From the NCBI RefSeq assembly GCF_040819555.1, contig NZ_CP161920.1, forward strand, positions 1,673,001 through 1,737,000: a DNA stretch of 64,000 bases. The letters run 5' to 3'. The notes below the pieces were generated by a model that saw only the letters and a list, made by a program, of their open reading frames with translations, did not search any database and was not told where the DNA came from. This stretch comes from Nitratireductor sp. GISD-1A_MAKvit (lineage in GTDB: Bacteria; Pseudomonadota; Alphaproteobacteria; Rhizobiales; Rhizobiaceae). Positions 35,701 through 44,496 of the stretch are shown in pieces (positions within the stretch are counted from its first letter, which is position 1; every line of letters starts with the position of its first letter). A program made the position numbers and the translations under genes.

Positions 35701-36696
35701 ATGTATAGCCAAGGGCTTATCGGCGCGAAGACCGATACCAGGGAAGACGAGGCCTTTCTCGCCGCCTTTCAGGCGCGGATCGATGCCGAAGAAAAGATCG
35801 AACCGAACGATCCGATGCCGGAGGGCTATCGCAAGACGCTGGTCCGCCAGATCGGCCAGCACGCGCATTCGGAGATCGTCGGCATGCTGCCGGAAGGCAA
35901 CTGGATCACGCGCGCGCCGTCGCTGCGCCGCAAGGCGGCTTTGCTTGCCAAGGTGCAGGATGAGGGCGGCCACGGGCTTTATCTCTATTCCGCCGCCGAG
36001 ACGCTGGGCGTTTCGCGCGAGGAGATGACCGAGGAACTTCTCAGCGGCAAAGCCAAATATTCCTCCATCTTCAACTATCCGACGCAGACCTGGGCCGACA
36101 TCGGCGCCATTGGCTGGCTGGTGGATGGCGCCGCCATCATGAACCAGATCCCGCTCTGCCGGTGCTCCTACGGTCCCTACGCGCGCGCCATGATCCGCGT
36201 GTGCAAGGAAGAGAGTTTTCACCAGCGTCAGGGCTACGAGATCATGATGACGCTGGCGCGCGGCACGCCCGAGCAGAAGGAAATGGCGCAGGATGCGCTG
36301 AACCGCTGGTGGTGGCCCTCGCTCATGATGTTCGGCCCCTCCGATAGCGACAGCCAGCACAGCGACCAGTCCATGAAATGGAAGATCAAGCGCTTCACCA
36401 ATGACGAGCTCAGGCAGAAATTCGTCGATGCGACGGTGCCGCAGGGCGAGTTCATCGGCCTGACCTTCCCCGATCCGGACCTGAAATGGAACGAAGAGAA
36501 GGGCGGGTACGATTTCGGCGCCATCGACTGGGATGAGTTCTGGCGGGTGGTGAAGGGGCATGGCCCCATGAACCGCGACCGCATCGAGGCCCGGCGGAAA
36601 GCCTGGGACGAGGGCGCATGGGTGCGCGAGGCGGCACTCGCGCATGCGGAAAAACGGAAAGCCCGCCGCGAGGCGGCGAAAATGGCGGCGGAGTGA
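35701..36696 (+). CDS. paaA: Phenylacetyl-CoA epoxidase, catalytic subunit PaaA
   Basis: 331 residues. It has the ferritin-like diiron fold of bacterial multicomponent monooxygenases: [45 protein letters not shown] (E and ExxH ligands) and [17 protein letters not shown] (second ExxH). It inserts oxygen into the ring of phenylacetyl-CoA to form the 1,2-epoxide. It leads the operon paaA-B-C-D-E. The start is at the ATG after GGAGGACAAGCG. Confidence 0.96.
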   Translation: MYSQGLIGAKTDTREDEAFLAAFQARIDAEEKIEPNDPMPEGYRKTLVRQIGQHAHSEIVGMLPEGNWITRAPSLRRKAALLAKVQDEGGHGLYLYSAAETLGVSREEMTEELLSGKAKYSSIFNYPTQTWADIGAIGWLVDGAAIMNQIPLCRCSYGPYARAMIRVCKEESFHQRQGYEIMMTLARGTPEQKEMAQDALNRWWWPSLMMFGPSDSDSQHSDQSMKWKIKRFTNDELRQKFVDATVPQGEFIGLTFPDPDLKWNEEKGGYDFGAIDWDEFWRVVKGHGPMNRDRIEARRKAWDEGAWVREAALAHAEKRKARREAAKMAAE

Positions 36697-36701
36697 GCGA
36701 C

Positions 36702-36990
36702 ATGACGAAAAACCTGATCCCCCTTTGGGAAGTTTTCATCCGCCCGCGCAACGGGCTGGCGCACAAGCATTGCGGTTCGGTGCATGCCGCCGATGAGGTG
36801 ATGGCGCTTCAGGGCCGCGCGCGATGTCTATACGCGCCGGGGTGAGGGCACCTCCATCTGGGTCGTGCCATCCGCCGCGATCACGGCCTCGGACCCGGAG
36901 AACAAGGACGAGAACTTCGAGCCGTCTCTCTCCAAGGTCTACCGTCACCCGACCTTCTACGACATTCCCGAAGATGTGGGGCATATGTGA
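36702..36990 (+). pseudogene. paaB: Phenylacetyl-CoA epoxidase subunit PaaB, frameshifted by one extra G
   Basis: The ATG at 36702 reads MTKNLIPLWEVFIRPRNGLAH and SVHAADEVMALQ, then a wrong frame ending in a TGA near 36845. Removing one G from GGG at 36812-36814 (context TTCAGGGCC) restores AARDVYTRRGEGTSIWVVPSAAI and then FYDIPEDVGHM to the stop at 36988, a normal PaaB of 95 residues. PaaB is a small structural subunit of the epoxidase complex. It lies 5 bases after paaA, and paaC starts at its stop. A broken paaB inside an otherwise perfect operon would be surprising, which supports an artefact. Confidence 0.9.
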
Positions 36991-37763
36991 TGGCTGGCAC
37001 TGCTACCATCTCCCGTGAGGCGCTGACGGCGTTTTTGCTGCGGCTTGCCGACGATCATTTGGTTCTCGGCCACCGGCTTTCGGAGTGGTGCGGCCATGCG
37101 CCCATGCTGGAAGAAGATCTCGCCATGCCCAACATGGCGCTCGATCTCATCGGCCAGGCGCGCGCGCTCTACCAGTGTGCCGGCGAGGTTGAGGGTAAGG
37201 GCCGCGATGAGGATCAGTTGGCCTATATGCGCCGCGAGCGTGAGTATGTGAATTGCCTGATGGCCGAGCGCCAGAACGGGGATTTTGCGCACACCATGCT
37301 GCGCCAGTTCTATTTCGCAGCCTTCATGCAGCCGCTCTGGCGGACCATGATGTCGTCCACTGACGAGCGTCTTGCCGGCATTGCCGCAAAGGCCGAGAAG
37401 GAAGTCGCCTATCACATCCGGCACGCCGGCGAATGGGTGGTGCGCCTTGGCGATGGCACGGAGGAAAGCACCCGCCGCATGAAGGCCGCGGTCGAGGCGC
37501 TCGCGCCCTATGTGGACGAACTGTTCGAGAGCGACGATGTCACCCGCGCCGTGGCCGGGGCCGGCATCGCGCCCGACCCGTCCACGCTGCGGCCTGCCTT
37601 CGACGCCATTGTCGGCCCGGTCTTTGCCGAGGCGGGGCTCGACTGGGTAGAAACGCCCTATGGCCAGACCGGCGGCCGTCAGGGCCGTCATGGCGAGGCG
37701 CTGGGCTTCCTGCTTGCCGAGCTTCAATATATGCAGCGCACCTATCCGGGGATGACGTGGTGA
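36990..37763 (+). CDS. paaC: Phenylacetyl-CoA epoxidase, structural subunit PaaC
   Basis: 257 residues from the ATG at 36990 (a GTG at 36987 is also possible). The ferritin-like fold RLADDHLVLGHRLSEWCGHAPMLEEDLAMPNMALDLIGQARALY and EKEVAYHIRHAGEWVVRLGDGTEES match PaaC, which forms the stable heterodimer with PaaA but does not keep a functional diiron site. It overlaps the paaB stop by one base and the paaD start by one base. Confidence 0.95.
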   Translation: MAGTATISREALTAFLLRLADDHLVLGHRLSEWCGHAPMLEEDLAMPNMALDLIGQARALYQCAGEVEGKGRDEDQLAYMRREREYVNCLMAERQNGDFAHTMLRQFYFAAFMQPLWRTMMSSTDERLAGIAAKAEKEVAYHIRHAGEWVVRLGDGTEESTRRMKAAVEALAPYVDELFESDDVTRAVAGAGIAPDPSTLRPAFDAIVGPVFAEAGLDWVETPYGQTGGRQGRHGEALGFLLAELQYMQRTYPGMTW

Positions 37764-38296
37764 TGGGCGACACGGTGGTGACGGCCTTTCCTTCGGGCCA
37801 CCTTCCTCCCGCGGGCGGGAATAAGGAAGAGCGCGCCTATCGTGCCGCCGCCGCCGTGGTCGATCCGGAAATCCCCGCCGTCACCATTGCCGATCTCGGC
37901 ATACTGCGCGGCGTCGAGATGGATGGGGATGTCGCCGTCGCCCGCGTCACACCCACCTATACGGGTTGTCCGGCGGTCCTCGCCATCGAGCTCGCGGTGG
38001 AGACGGCCCTGCGTGAGGCGGGCTTCAAACCGCGCGTGGAGCGTGTCATTTCGCCCGCCTGGACGACGGACTGGATCACGGCGCAGGGGCGCGAAAAGCT
38101 GCGCGCCTATGGCATTGCGCCCCCGGCGAACGCGTCCAATTCCATCCGCGCCCTGTTCGGCGAGACGGAGGTGGCGTGTCCGCGCTGCGGCTCGCTTGAG
38201 ACTGCGCGGATTTCCGAATTCGGCTCCACGGCCTGCAAGGCGCTTTACCGCTGCCAGAGCTGCCACGAGCCTTTCGACTATTTCAAATGTATCTGA
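37763..38296 (+). CDS. paaD: Phenylacetyl-CoA epoxidase maturation protein PaaD
   Basis: 177 residues from the ATG at 37763, which overlaps the paaC stop (TGATG). The N-terminal MIP18/DUF59 domain (AAAVVDPEIPAVTIADLGILRGVEM, TYTGCPAVLAIE) is followed by a zinc-ribbon-like end with two CxxC pairs (CPRCGS and CQSCHE). PaaD is thought to help assemble iron cofactors of the epoxidase. Longer in-frame readings enter paaC. Confidence 0.93.
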   Translation: MGDTVVTAFPSGHLPPAGGNKEERAYRAAAAVVDPEIPAVTIADLGILRGVEMDGDVAVARVTPTYTGCPAVLAIELAVETALREAGFKPRVERVISPAWTTDWITAQGREKLRAYGIAPPANASNSIRALFGETEVACPRCGSLETARISEFGSTACKALYRCQSCHEPFDYFKCI

Positions 38297-38318
38297 CAGA
38301 CCCCAGACCGAGGTGACC

Positions 38319-39398
38319 ATGGCCCCGCGTTTTCACGATCTGAAAGTGGCCTCCATCGAGCGCCAGACTCCCGACGCCGTGGCGATCGCCTTCGAGATCC
38401 CGGCCGATCAGGCCAAGGCCTTCGCCTTCACCCCCGGCCAGTATCTGACGCTCGCGACCGACATTGACGGCAAGGAAGCCCGACGCTCCTATTCCATCTG
38501 TTCGGCCCCCGGCGATCCCTATTTGCGCGTCGGTGTGAAGAAAGTGGCCGATGGCCGCTTCTCCACCTTCGTCAACGATGTGCTTTCGGTTGGCGACACG
38601 ATCCGCGTGATGCCGCCGCAGGGGCGCTTTACCGCGTTGAAGGGCGAGCGCCACGATTACCTTCTGTTTGCCGCCGGCTCCGGCATCACGCCGATGCTGT
38701 CCATTGCCCGCACGGTTCTCGCCCATGAGCCCGACAGCACCATCACGCTGGTCTATGGCAACCGCTCCACCGAGACGATCATGTTCCTTGAGGACCTGAA
38801 CGATCTCAAGGACCGTTACATGGACCGCTTCACTCTGATCCACCTCCTGTCGCGCGAAACGCAGGATGTGGAGCTTCTGAACGGTCGTATCGATGCAGAG
38901 CGTGTTGGCGAGCTGGCTGCTGGTGGTCTCATCGAGCCCGCCGCCATGGATGGCGTGTTTCTTTGCGGCCCCGGCGAGATGATTGACGCGGTCTCCGGCG
39001 CTCTTGAGGCCATGGGGGTCGAGCGCGACCGTATCCGCTTCGAGCGTTTCACGCCTTCCGGTGAAGCGCCGGCGCCCCGCAAGGCGTCGAAGGCCGCACG
39101 CGAGGCGGTTCAGGAGGGTGTTGCGGTCGAAGTCGTGGTCGATGGCGTGCGCCGCAGCTTTTCCATGCAGGATGCCGATGGCACGGTGCTCGACGCTGCC
39201 CACAAGGCCGGCATCGAACTGCCTTACTCCTGCGCCGGCGGCATGTGCTGCACCTGCCGCTGCCGCGTGGTGGAGGGTGAATCGGAAATGGCCGTGAATT
39301 TTTCGCTCGAACCCTGGGAAGTGGAAGCCGGCTTTACACTCGCCTGCCAGACCCGTCCCACGGCGAAGAAACTGGTTCTCGATTTCGACGCTGCCTGA
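38319..39398 (+). CDS. paaE: Phenylacetyl-CoA epoxidase reductase PaaE
   Basis: 359 residues from the ATG at 38319. The N-terminal FAD domain has RRSYSICSAPGD, the NAD domain LLFAAGSGITPMLSIARTVL and FLCGPGEMIDAV, and the C-terminal plant-type [2Fe-2S] ferredoxin YSCAGGMCCTCRCRVVEG followed by a last Cys in FTLACQTRP. It moves NADPH electrons to the PaaA diiron centre. An in-frame extension upstream runs through paaD in another frame and is not real. It could also serve the P450 at 11 kb; that is a guess. Confidence 0.95.
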   Translation: MAPRFHDLKVASIERQTPDAVAIAFEIPADQAKAFAFTPGQYLTLATDIDGKEARRSYSICSAPGDPYLRVGVKKVADGRFSTFVNDVLSVGDTIRVMPPQGRFTALKGERHDYLLFAAGSGITPMLSIARTVLAHEPDSTITLVYGNRSTETIMFLEDLNDLKDRYMDRFTLIHLLSRETQDVELLNGRIDAERVGELAAGGLIEPAAMDGVFLCGPGEMIDAVSGALEAMGVERDRIRFERFTPSGEAPAPRKASKAAREAVQEGVAVEVVVDGVRRSFSMQDADGTVLDAAHKAGIELPYSCAGGMCCTCRCRVVEGESEMAVNFSLEPWEVEAGFTLACQTRPTAKKLVLDFDAA

Positions 39399-39423
39399 TC
39401 AGCGAGACCGTCAACGGCGCATT

Positions 39424-39449
39424 CCTTCTCCCCGCAAGCGGGGAGAAGG
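39424..39449. repeat. GC-rich hairpin downstream of paaE (dispersed repeat core)
   Basis: CCTTCTCCCCGC, AA, GCGGGGAGAAGG: perfect 12-base arms. The sequence is the same as the hairpin at 22376. It lies 26 bases after the paaE stop and may end the operon, but no T-run follows. Confidence 0.75.
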
Positions 39450-39569
39450 TCCCGGCAGGGCAAGCGCCTGCTCTTATCGATTTGCAACACCACTCGCTTC
39501 GTCAGGTAAAGGCGTTGTAATCCCAAGCGGTATTCGATTGAATGCCGTTGCAGGCTTTGGGAGGGCACA

Positions 39570-40379
39570 ATGGGTGCAGAAGATCTGGTCCGTCATATGA
39601 CAGCGGCGCTTGCTGACCATCATGCGATGCGCGGCCTCTTTCTAGGCGGCAGTTTCGGCAGTGGTGAGGCCGATGCCTTCAGCGATCTCGATTTCATCCT
39701 TCTGGCTGATCCTTCCTCGCACGACGAACTTGAAGGTGCGTGGTGCAAAGCGGTTGAAGCTTATGCGCCGGTCGTTTTCTGGAACCGTCGCTCTGGTAAC
39801 GGTATCCTGCTCTTGAACGCGATAACGGAGCGTTGGGTGCGTTGCGATGTGTACTTGACCAGGCCTTCTGATTTTGCGCGCAGGGCCAGAAATCAGGTGC
39901 GCCCCATTATTGATCGCGATGGTGCTTATGAGAGCCTGCCGCAGGCGCTGCCCCTACGCGCGCCTGATCCGCAACGCGTCTCCTATCTGGTCAACGAGTT
40001 CATCCGCGTTCTCGGGTTGATGCATGTCGGGCTGGGGCGCGGCGAGTATTTTCTACTCGCCGGCAAGGGGTTGGGGCATTTGCGCGATCTTCTTACAAGT
40101 CTTCTTCTGGAAAAGGTGACAGTGCCGGATCGCGGCGGTGCGCTGCATTTGAGCAGGCTTCTGCCTGCGGAGGAATTGCAGATGCTGAATGCCTTGCCTT
40201 TTCCACCCCCGCAGCGTGAAGCGGTGATAGAGGCACATCTTGCGTTCGCTCGCGCATTCTTTCCTAGGGCACGCAGCCTTGTGGAGGAGTTGGGGCTCGA
40301 ATGGCCGGAAGCATTCGAGGCTGCAACCCGGAACTTTCTGCTTGAAGCAGTGGGCACAGGCTGGGATTTACGCTGGTAG
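39570..40379 (+). CDS. Nucleotidyltransferase-domain protein
   Basis: 269 residues. MRGLFLGGSFGSGEADAFSDLDFILL is the GS-x10-DxD nucleotide-transfer motif of the pol-beta-like family (aminoglycoside adenylyltransferase-type and related). RCDVYLTRP supplies the likely third Asp. The C-terminal two thirds are helical. RBS GGGAGG lies just before the ATG. No resistance-gene context or partner is visible, so the substrate is unknown. Confidence 0.75.
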   Translation: MGAEDLVRHMTAALADHHAMRGLFLGGSFGSGEADAFSDLDFILLADPSSHDELEGAWCKAVEAYAPVVFWNRRSGNGILLLNAITERWVRCDVYLTRPSDFARRARNQVRPIIDRDGAYESLPQALPLRAPDPQRVSYLVNEFIRVLGLMHVGLGRGEYFLLAGKGLGHLRDLLTSLLLEKVTVPDRGGALHLSRLLPAEELQMLNALPFPPPQREAVIEAHLAFARAFFPRARSLVEELGLEWPEAFEAATRNFLLEAVGTGWDLRW

Positions 40380-40557
40380 CTGTTGCCTGGCGTGCTGTTT
40401 AAAGGCGCAGAGGGCGTCATTCTGAGGCTCTTGTATCTCCGTCAGGACGAGCATCCCTCTGCCGTTTCTTCTGCTGAGCTGAAGCCACACGCTGCCATGG
40501 CCGCTGGTCAACTAGGTAGCGCCATCCGGGCGTGAACGGCCCGGCATTCAACCAATC

Positions 40558-42204
40558 TCAGCGCTTCTCGCGAATATCCGTGAGCGTCTTTGCCGGCGTA
40601 ATGGCTTCCGGGTCGAGCTTGATCTCGATCAGCGCCGGTTTCCCATTCGTTTTCGCGCGCTCGAATGCTGCGGCAAACTCTTCCGTTTTCTCCACGGTTT
40701 CGCCATGGCCGCCATAGGCGCGGGCAAGGGCTGCGAAATCAGGGTTGTTGATCGAGGTGCCGGAAACGCGACCGGGATAATCACGCTCCTGATGCATGCG
40801 GATGGTTCCGTAGATACCGTTGTTCACCACCACCACGATGATTGGCAGGTTTTCCTGTACGGCAGTGGCAAACTCCTGGCCGTTCATCATGAAGCAGCCA
40901 TCGCCGGCAAAGGCGAGCACGGGCCGCTCTGGGAACAGTGCCTTGGCGGCCACCGCGGCCGGCGTGCCATAGCCCATTGAGCCCGAAGTCGGCGCGCCCT
41001 GCGTAGCAAAGCGGCGGAAGCGGTGAAAGCGGTGCACCCAGGTGGCGTAATTGCCGGCGCCATTGGTGAAGATCGCATCTTCGGGCAGAACGCTTTCCAG
41101 ATACTCCATGATCGGACCCATCTGCACCGCGCCGGGGCCGGTCTTCGGCGGGGTCGACCAGTCGAGATAGGCCTGATGCAGGCGCTCGGTCTCTTCTGCC
41201 CATGGCGCGTCACCCGGCGTGAGCGCGGCAAACGCTTCGGCGAAGGCTGCCGACGATGCGTTGATGGCAAGCTTGGGGCGGTAGACACGGCCAAGCTCAT
41301 TGGCGTCGGCGTGCACATGCACCAGTTTCTGGTCGGGATAGGGGCTGTTCATGAGCGTGTAATCGGACGAGGGCATCTCGCTGAACCGACCGCCGACAAG
41401 CAACACCAGGTCGGCCTCCTTGATCGCGGCTGCGAGCTTCGGGTTTGGGCCGATGCCCACATCGCCGGCATAGGAGGGATGCAGATGGTCGAACAGCATC
41501 TGCCGGCGGAACGAGCAGCCAACGGGCAGGGCCCAGGCTTCCGCCGCCTTCTGGAAATTTGCCACGGCCTTCTCGTTCCAGCGCGAACCGCCAAGAATGA
41601 CGAAGGGCCGCTTGGCGTCTTTCAGGAGAGCGGCAAGCTCTTCCATCTCGGCGTTGCCCGGTCGCGTCTCCACTGGGGTGTAGGGCAAAGCCGCCGGCGC
41701 ATCCGCCACGCTGGTCAGCATGTCTTCGGGAAGCGAAATCACCACCGGGCCGGGGCGGCCGGAGGTGGCGACCGAAAAGGCGCGCGTCAGGATTTCGGGG
41801 ATCCGCGCCGCATCGTCGATCTCGGTCGCCCATTTGGCGATGGGGCCGAAAAAGGCGCGGTAATCCACCTCCTGAAACGCCTCGCGTTCACGCGCGTGGC
41901 TCGCCACCTGACCGATGAACAGGATCATCGGTGTGGAATCCTGCATGGCGATGTGTATGCCGGGCGAGGCGTTGGTCGCACCGGGGCCGCGTGTCACGAA
42001 GCAGATGCCGGGCTGGCCGCTCAGCCGTCCGTGGCAGTCCGCCATCATCGCCGCGCCGCCTTCCTGGCGGCAGACGATATTGCGGATCTTCGAATCGTGA
42101 AGCGCGTCGAGCACCGCCAGATAGCTTTCTCCCGGCACGCTGAAAATGCGGTCGACGCCGTTCGCTTCGAGGCTGTCGACAATGAGCTGGCCGCCGGTCT
42201 TCAT
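40558..42204 (-). CDS. Thiamine-diphosphate-dependent enzyme, acetolactate-synthase-like
   Basis: 548 residues with the three-domain ThDP layout: the cofactor-activating Glu in NIVCRQEGGAAMMADCHGRL, the central domain around PFVILGGSRWNEKAV, and the ThDP/Mg motif AGDGCFMMNGQEF followed by VVVVNN. Its sequence suits the IlvB-like group, not oxalyl-CoA decarboxylase (the oxalyl-CoA ADP-binding region is not seen). Its ATG overlaps the stop of the CoA-transferase gene by 4 bases, so the two act together. Substrate unknown; a 2-oxoacyl or 2-hydroxyacyl-CoA lyase activity would fit the partner. Confidence 0.82.
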   Translation of the reverse strand: MKTGGQLIVDSLEANGVDRIFSVPGESYLAVLDALHDSKIRNIVCRQEGGAAMMADCHGRLSGQPGICFVTRGPGATNASPGIHIAMQDSTPMILFIGQVASHAREREAFQEVDYRAFFGPIAKWATEIDDAARIPEILTRAFSVATSGRPGPVVISLPEDMLTSVADAPAALPYTPVETRPGNAEMEELAALLKDAKRPFVILGGSRWNEKAVANFQKAAEAWALPVGCSFRRQMLFDHLHPSYAGDVGIGPNPKLAAAIKEADLVLLVGGRFSEMPSSDYTLMNSPYPDQKLVHVHADANELGRVYRPKLAINASSAAFAEAFAALTPGDAPWAEETERLHQAYLDWSTPPKTGPGAVQMGPIMEYLESVLPEDAIFTNGAGNYATWVHRFHRFRRFATQGAPTSGSMGYGTPAAVAAKALFPERPVLAFAGDGCFMMNGQEFATAVQENLPIIVVVVNNGIYGTIRMHQERDYPGRVSGTSINNPDFAALARAYGGHGETVEKTEEFAAAFERAKTNGKPALIEIKLDPEAITPAKTLTDIREKR

Positions 42205-43376
42205 TCGCTGTCTTCTCCGATTTCGCGCAGGATCTCTGCCGTGTGTTCGCCAAGCCTCGGGCTTGGCCGCTCAAAGGCGAGCGGTGTCTGTGAAAGGTTT
42301 ATGGGGGAGCGTACCGAGGGCAGCGCCGTGCCGTGACCGTCGTCGAGGGAAAGCTGCATGCCGCGCGCCTTCACCTGCGGGTCGTCGAACATTTCCTCGA
42401 TCGTGTTGATCGGGCTTGCCGGCACCGCATTGGCGTCGCATTTGCCCAGAAGGTCCGCTTTTTCCCAGTTCGCCAGTGTGGAGACGATACGTTCGCGCAA
42501 CGCTGCGCGGTTTGCTACGCGCGCCGGGTTGGTTGCAAAGCGTTCGTCTTCGGGCAGGTCGTCAAGGCCGACGATCTTGCAGAAGCGCTGGAACTGACCG
42601 TCATTGCCCACGGCAAGGATGATGTGCCCGTCCTTCACCGGCAGCACCTCATAGGGCGCGATGTTCATATGCGCGTTGCCCATCTGCACCGGGCTGTTGC
42701 CGGAAATCAGGAAGTTCATGTTCTGGTTGGCGAGAACCGCCACCTGGCTGTCGAGCAGCGCCATGTCGATGTGCTGGCCTTCGCCGGTCGCCTCCGCGTG
42801 GCGCAGCGCTGCCTGAATGGCGATCACCGAGTAGAGCCCGGTGAAGATGTCGCTCACCGCCACGCCCACCTTCTGCGGCTCGCCGCCCGGTGCGCCGGTG
42901 ATGGACATCAGGCCCGACATGCCCTGAATGATGAAATCGTAGCCCGCGCGTGGCGCATAGGGGCCGGTCTGGCCAAAGCCTGTGATGGAGCAATAGATGA
43001 GGCGCGGGTTGATGGCCTTCAGGCTTTCATAGTCGAGCCCGTATTTTTTGAGGCCACCCAGCTTGAAATTCTCGATCAGAACGTCGGCGGTGGCGATCAG
43101 CTTTTTCAGCTTCTCCGCCTCTTCCGGCTGCGAGAAGTCGAGCGCGATGGAGCGCTTGCCCCGGTTGCACGAATGGTAATAGGCAGCGGAGAGGTTCTCG
43201 CCGTCACCACCTTCCACGAAGGGCGGTCCCCATTTGCGGGTGTCGTCGCCGCCATTGGGGTTTTCGACCTTGATGACATCGGCGCCCAGATCGGCCAGCA
43301 CCTGGCCCGCCCAGGGACCGGCCAGAATGCGCGCCAGTTCGATGACGCGAACGCCCTTCAGGGGTGGCTTGTTCAT
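42201..43376 (-). CDS. CaiB/BaiF-family CoA-transferase
   Basis: 391 residues from the ATG at 43376. GVRVIELARILAGPWAGQVLADLGADVIKVENPNGGDDTRKWGPPF is the family N-terminus, and the catalytic Asp is expected in HIDMALLDSQVAVLANQNMNFL. Class III CoA-transferases move CoA between carboxylic acids through an aspartyl-CoA intermediate. It overlaps the ThDP enzyme gene by 4 bases downstream. The pair may activate and then cleave or condense an organic acid, but which one cannot be told from the sequence. Confidence 0.88.
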   Translation of the reverse strand: MNKPPLKGVRVIELARILAGPWAGQVLADLGADVIKVENPNGGDDTRKWGPPFVEGGDGENLSAAYYHSCNRGKRSIALDFSQPEEAEKLKKLIATADVLIENFKLGGLKKYGLDYESLKAINPRLIYCSITGFGQTGPYAPRAGYDFIIQGMSGLMSITGAPGGEPQKVGVAVSDIFTGLYSVIAIQAALRHAEATGEGQHIDMALLDSQVAVLANQNMNFLISGNSPVQMGNAHMNIAPYEVLPVKDGHIILAVGNDGQFQRFCKIVGLDDLPEDERFATNPARVANRAALRERIVSTLANWEKADLLGKCDANAVPASPINTIEEMFDDPQVKARGMQLSLDDGHGTALPSVRSPINLSQTPLAFERPSPRLGEHTAEILREIGEDSE

Positions 43377-43466
43377 GATCGCCCGCAGCCCTCCAAAACT
43401 TGTGCCATTTTGAGGTAGCAAACGGTGGAGCCTGCTTCCAGATGCGCAGACCGCATTATTTTGGCA

Positions 43467-44396
43467 TTAATTGATGAGTTTTCCGGCCCAGCGGACGAAA
43501 TCTTCCATGGCCTTTTCTCGGTCGGTTTCGTTGAGGGATTCGTGTCGGAAACCGTCGTAGATCCTTGTTTCCAGATTCGAAAAGCCGTTTTCGCGCAGGC
43601 GGTTTTCGAGCTTGCGCACGATCTTTCCGCCTTTGGTGGACGGGTCTTCGCTGCCGCCGACAAGCATGATGGGCAATGTCTTGCGGGCCGCCTCCAGCGT
43701 CGCGCTATCGGCTGCCTTCAGACTGAGGTCGAAGAGTGCTGTCCAGATGCCGATGGACGCTTCCCAGCCGGAGAGGGGGTCTGCGATATATTTGTCCACT
43801 TCGCACTGATCCCGCGACAGCCAGTCGGCATCGGTGCGCCGGTCGGGAAAGGCACGCGCCCAGGCAGCGAAGGTGAGTTTCGGCAAAAGCCGCGAGGGAA
43901 CGTCCGAGCCCAGGCGAAAACGCTCCCATGCAAGCACGGCCTTGCCGGTAAGCGCCTCCGCCCGTGTCGCCAGTGGCGCATTCCAGATTGCCGCACCCGC
44001 AAGGCGGTGGCCGTTGCGTAGCGCGTAGTTGAGCGCGATCATGCCGCCCATGGAGTGGCCGAAAATGATGATTGGAAGACCGGTATGCTCCTTGGTGATG
44101 TGTCTGTGCACGGCCTCCACATCCTTCAGAAGCGTTCCGGCCGTCGCTTTCGGACCGATATGGCCGAGCGGTGCTCCCGGTGCTCTGGTCTTGCCATGGC
44201 CGCGATGGTCATGCGCGTAAACGTGGAACCCGTTTTCGGACAGAAATTCTGCGAACCGGGCGTATCGGGCCGCATGTTCTGCCACGCCATGGTTGATCTG
44301 CACGGCAGCCCGCGCCTTACTGCTCGCCCGGCGCGACAACAGGTGCAGATCGGATCCGGTTGGCGTTGTCAGGCGGGTTTCAGCATCGAAGCCCAT
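43467..44396 (-). CDS. Alpha/beta hydrolase, monoglyceride lipase/lysophospholipase-like
   Basis: 309 residues from the ATG at 44396, after AAGGAGGGA; an in-frame start at 44513 would overlap the divergent ettA promoter. [35 protein letters not shown] is the family core with the oxyanion HG motif, and [17 protein letters not shown] holds the nucleophile serine. The acid is likely in GGSEDPS and the catalytic His in [10 protein letters not shown]. It probably cleaves monoacylglycerols or lysophospholipids. Confidence 0.85.
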   Translation of the reverse strand: MGFDAETRLTTPTGSDLHLLSRRASSKARAAVQINHGVAEHAARYARFAEFLSENGFHVYAHDHRGHGKTRAPGAPLGHIGPKATAGTLLKDVEAVHRHITKEHTGLPIIIFGHSMGGMIALNYALRNGHRLAGAAIWNAPLATRAEALTGKAVLAWERFRLGSDVPSRLLPKLTFAAWARAFPDRRTDADWLSRDQCEVDKYIADPLSGWEASIGIWTALFDLSLKAADSATLEAARKTLPIMLVGGSEDPSTKGGKIVRKLENRLRENGFSNLETRIYDGFRHESLNETDREKAMEDFVRWAGKLIN

Positions 44397-44496
44397 CTTC
44401 CCTCCTTGCGGCGGATTGCCCCGTCGCTTCGTTTGGCCTACATACGCTGCGCAACAGGTTCCCCCAATTCGAGTGAGACGGAGCGCGACGAGCCAC

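Noticed and set aside
37842..38318. In-frame N-terminal extension of PaaE of about 160 residues
   Set aside because: It lies inside paaD in a different frame, with an Arg/Ser/Pro-rich translation. PaaE starts at the ATG at 38319 with normal length.
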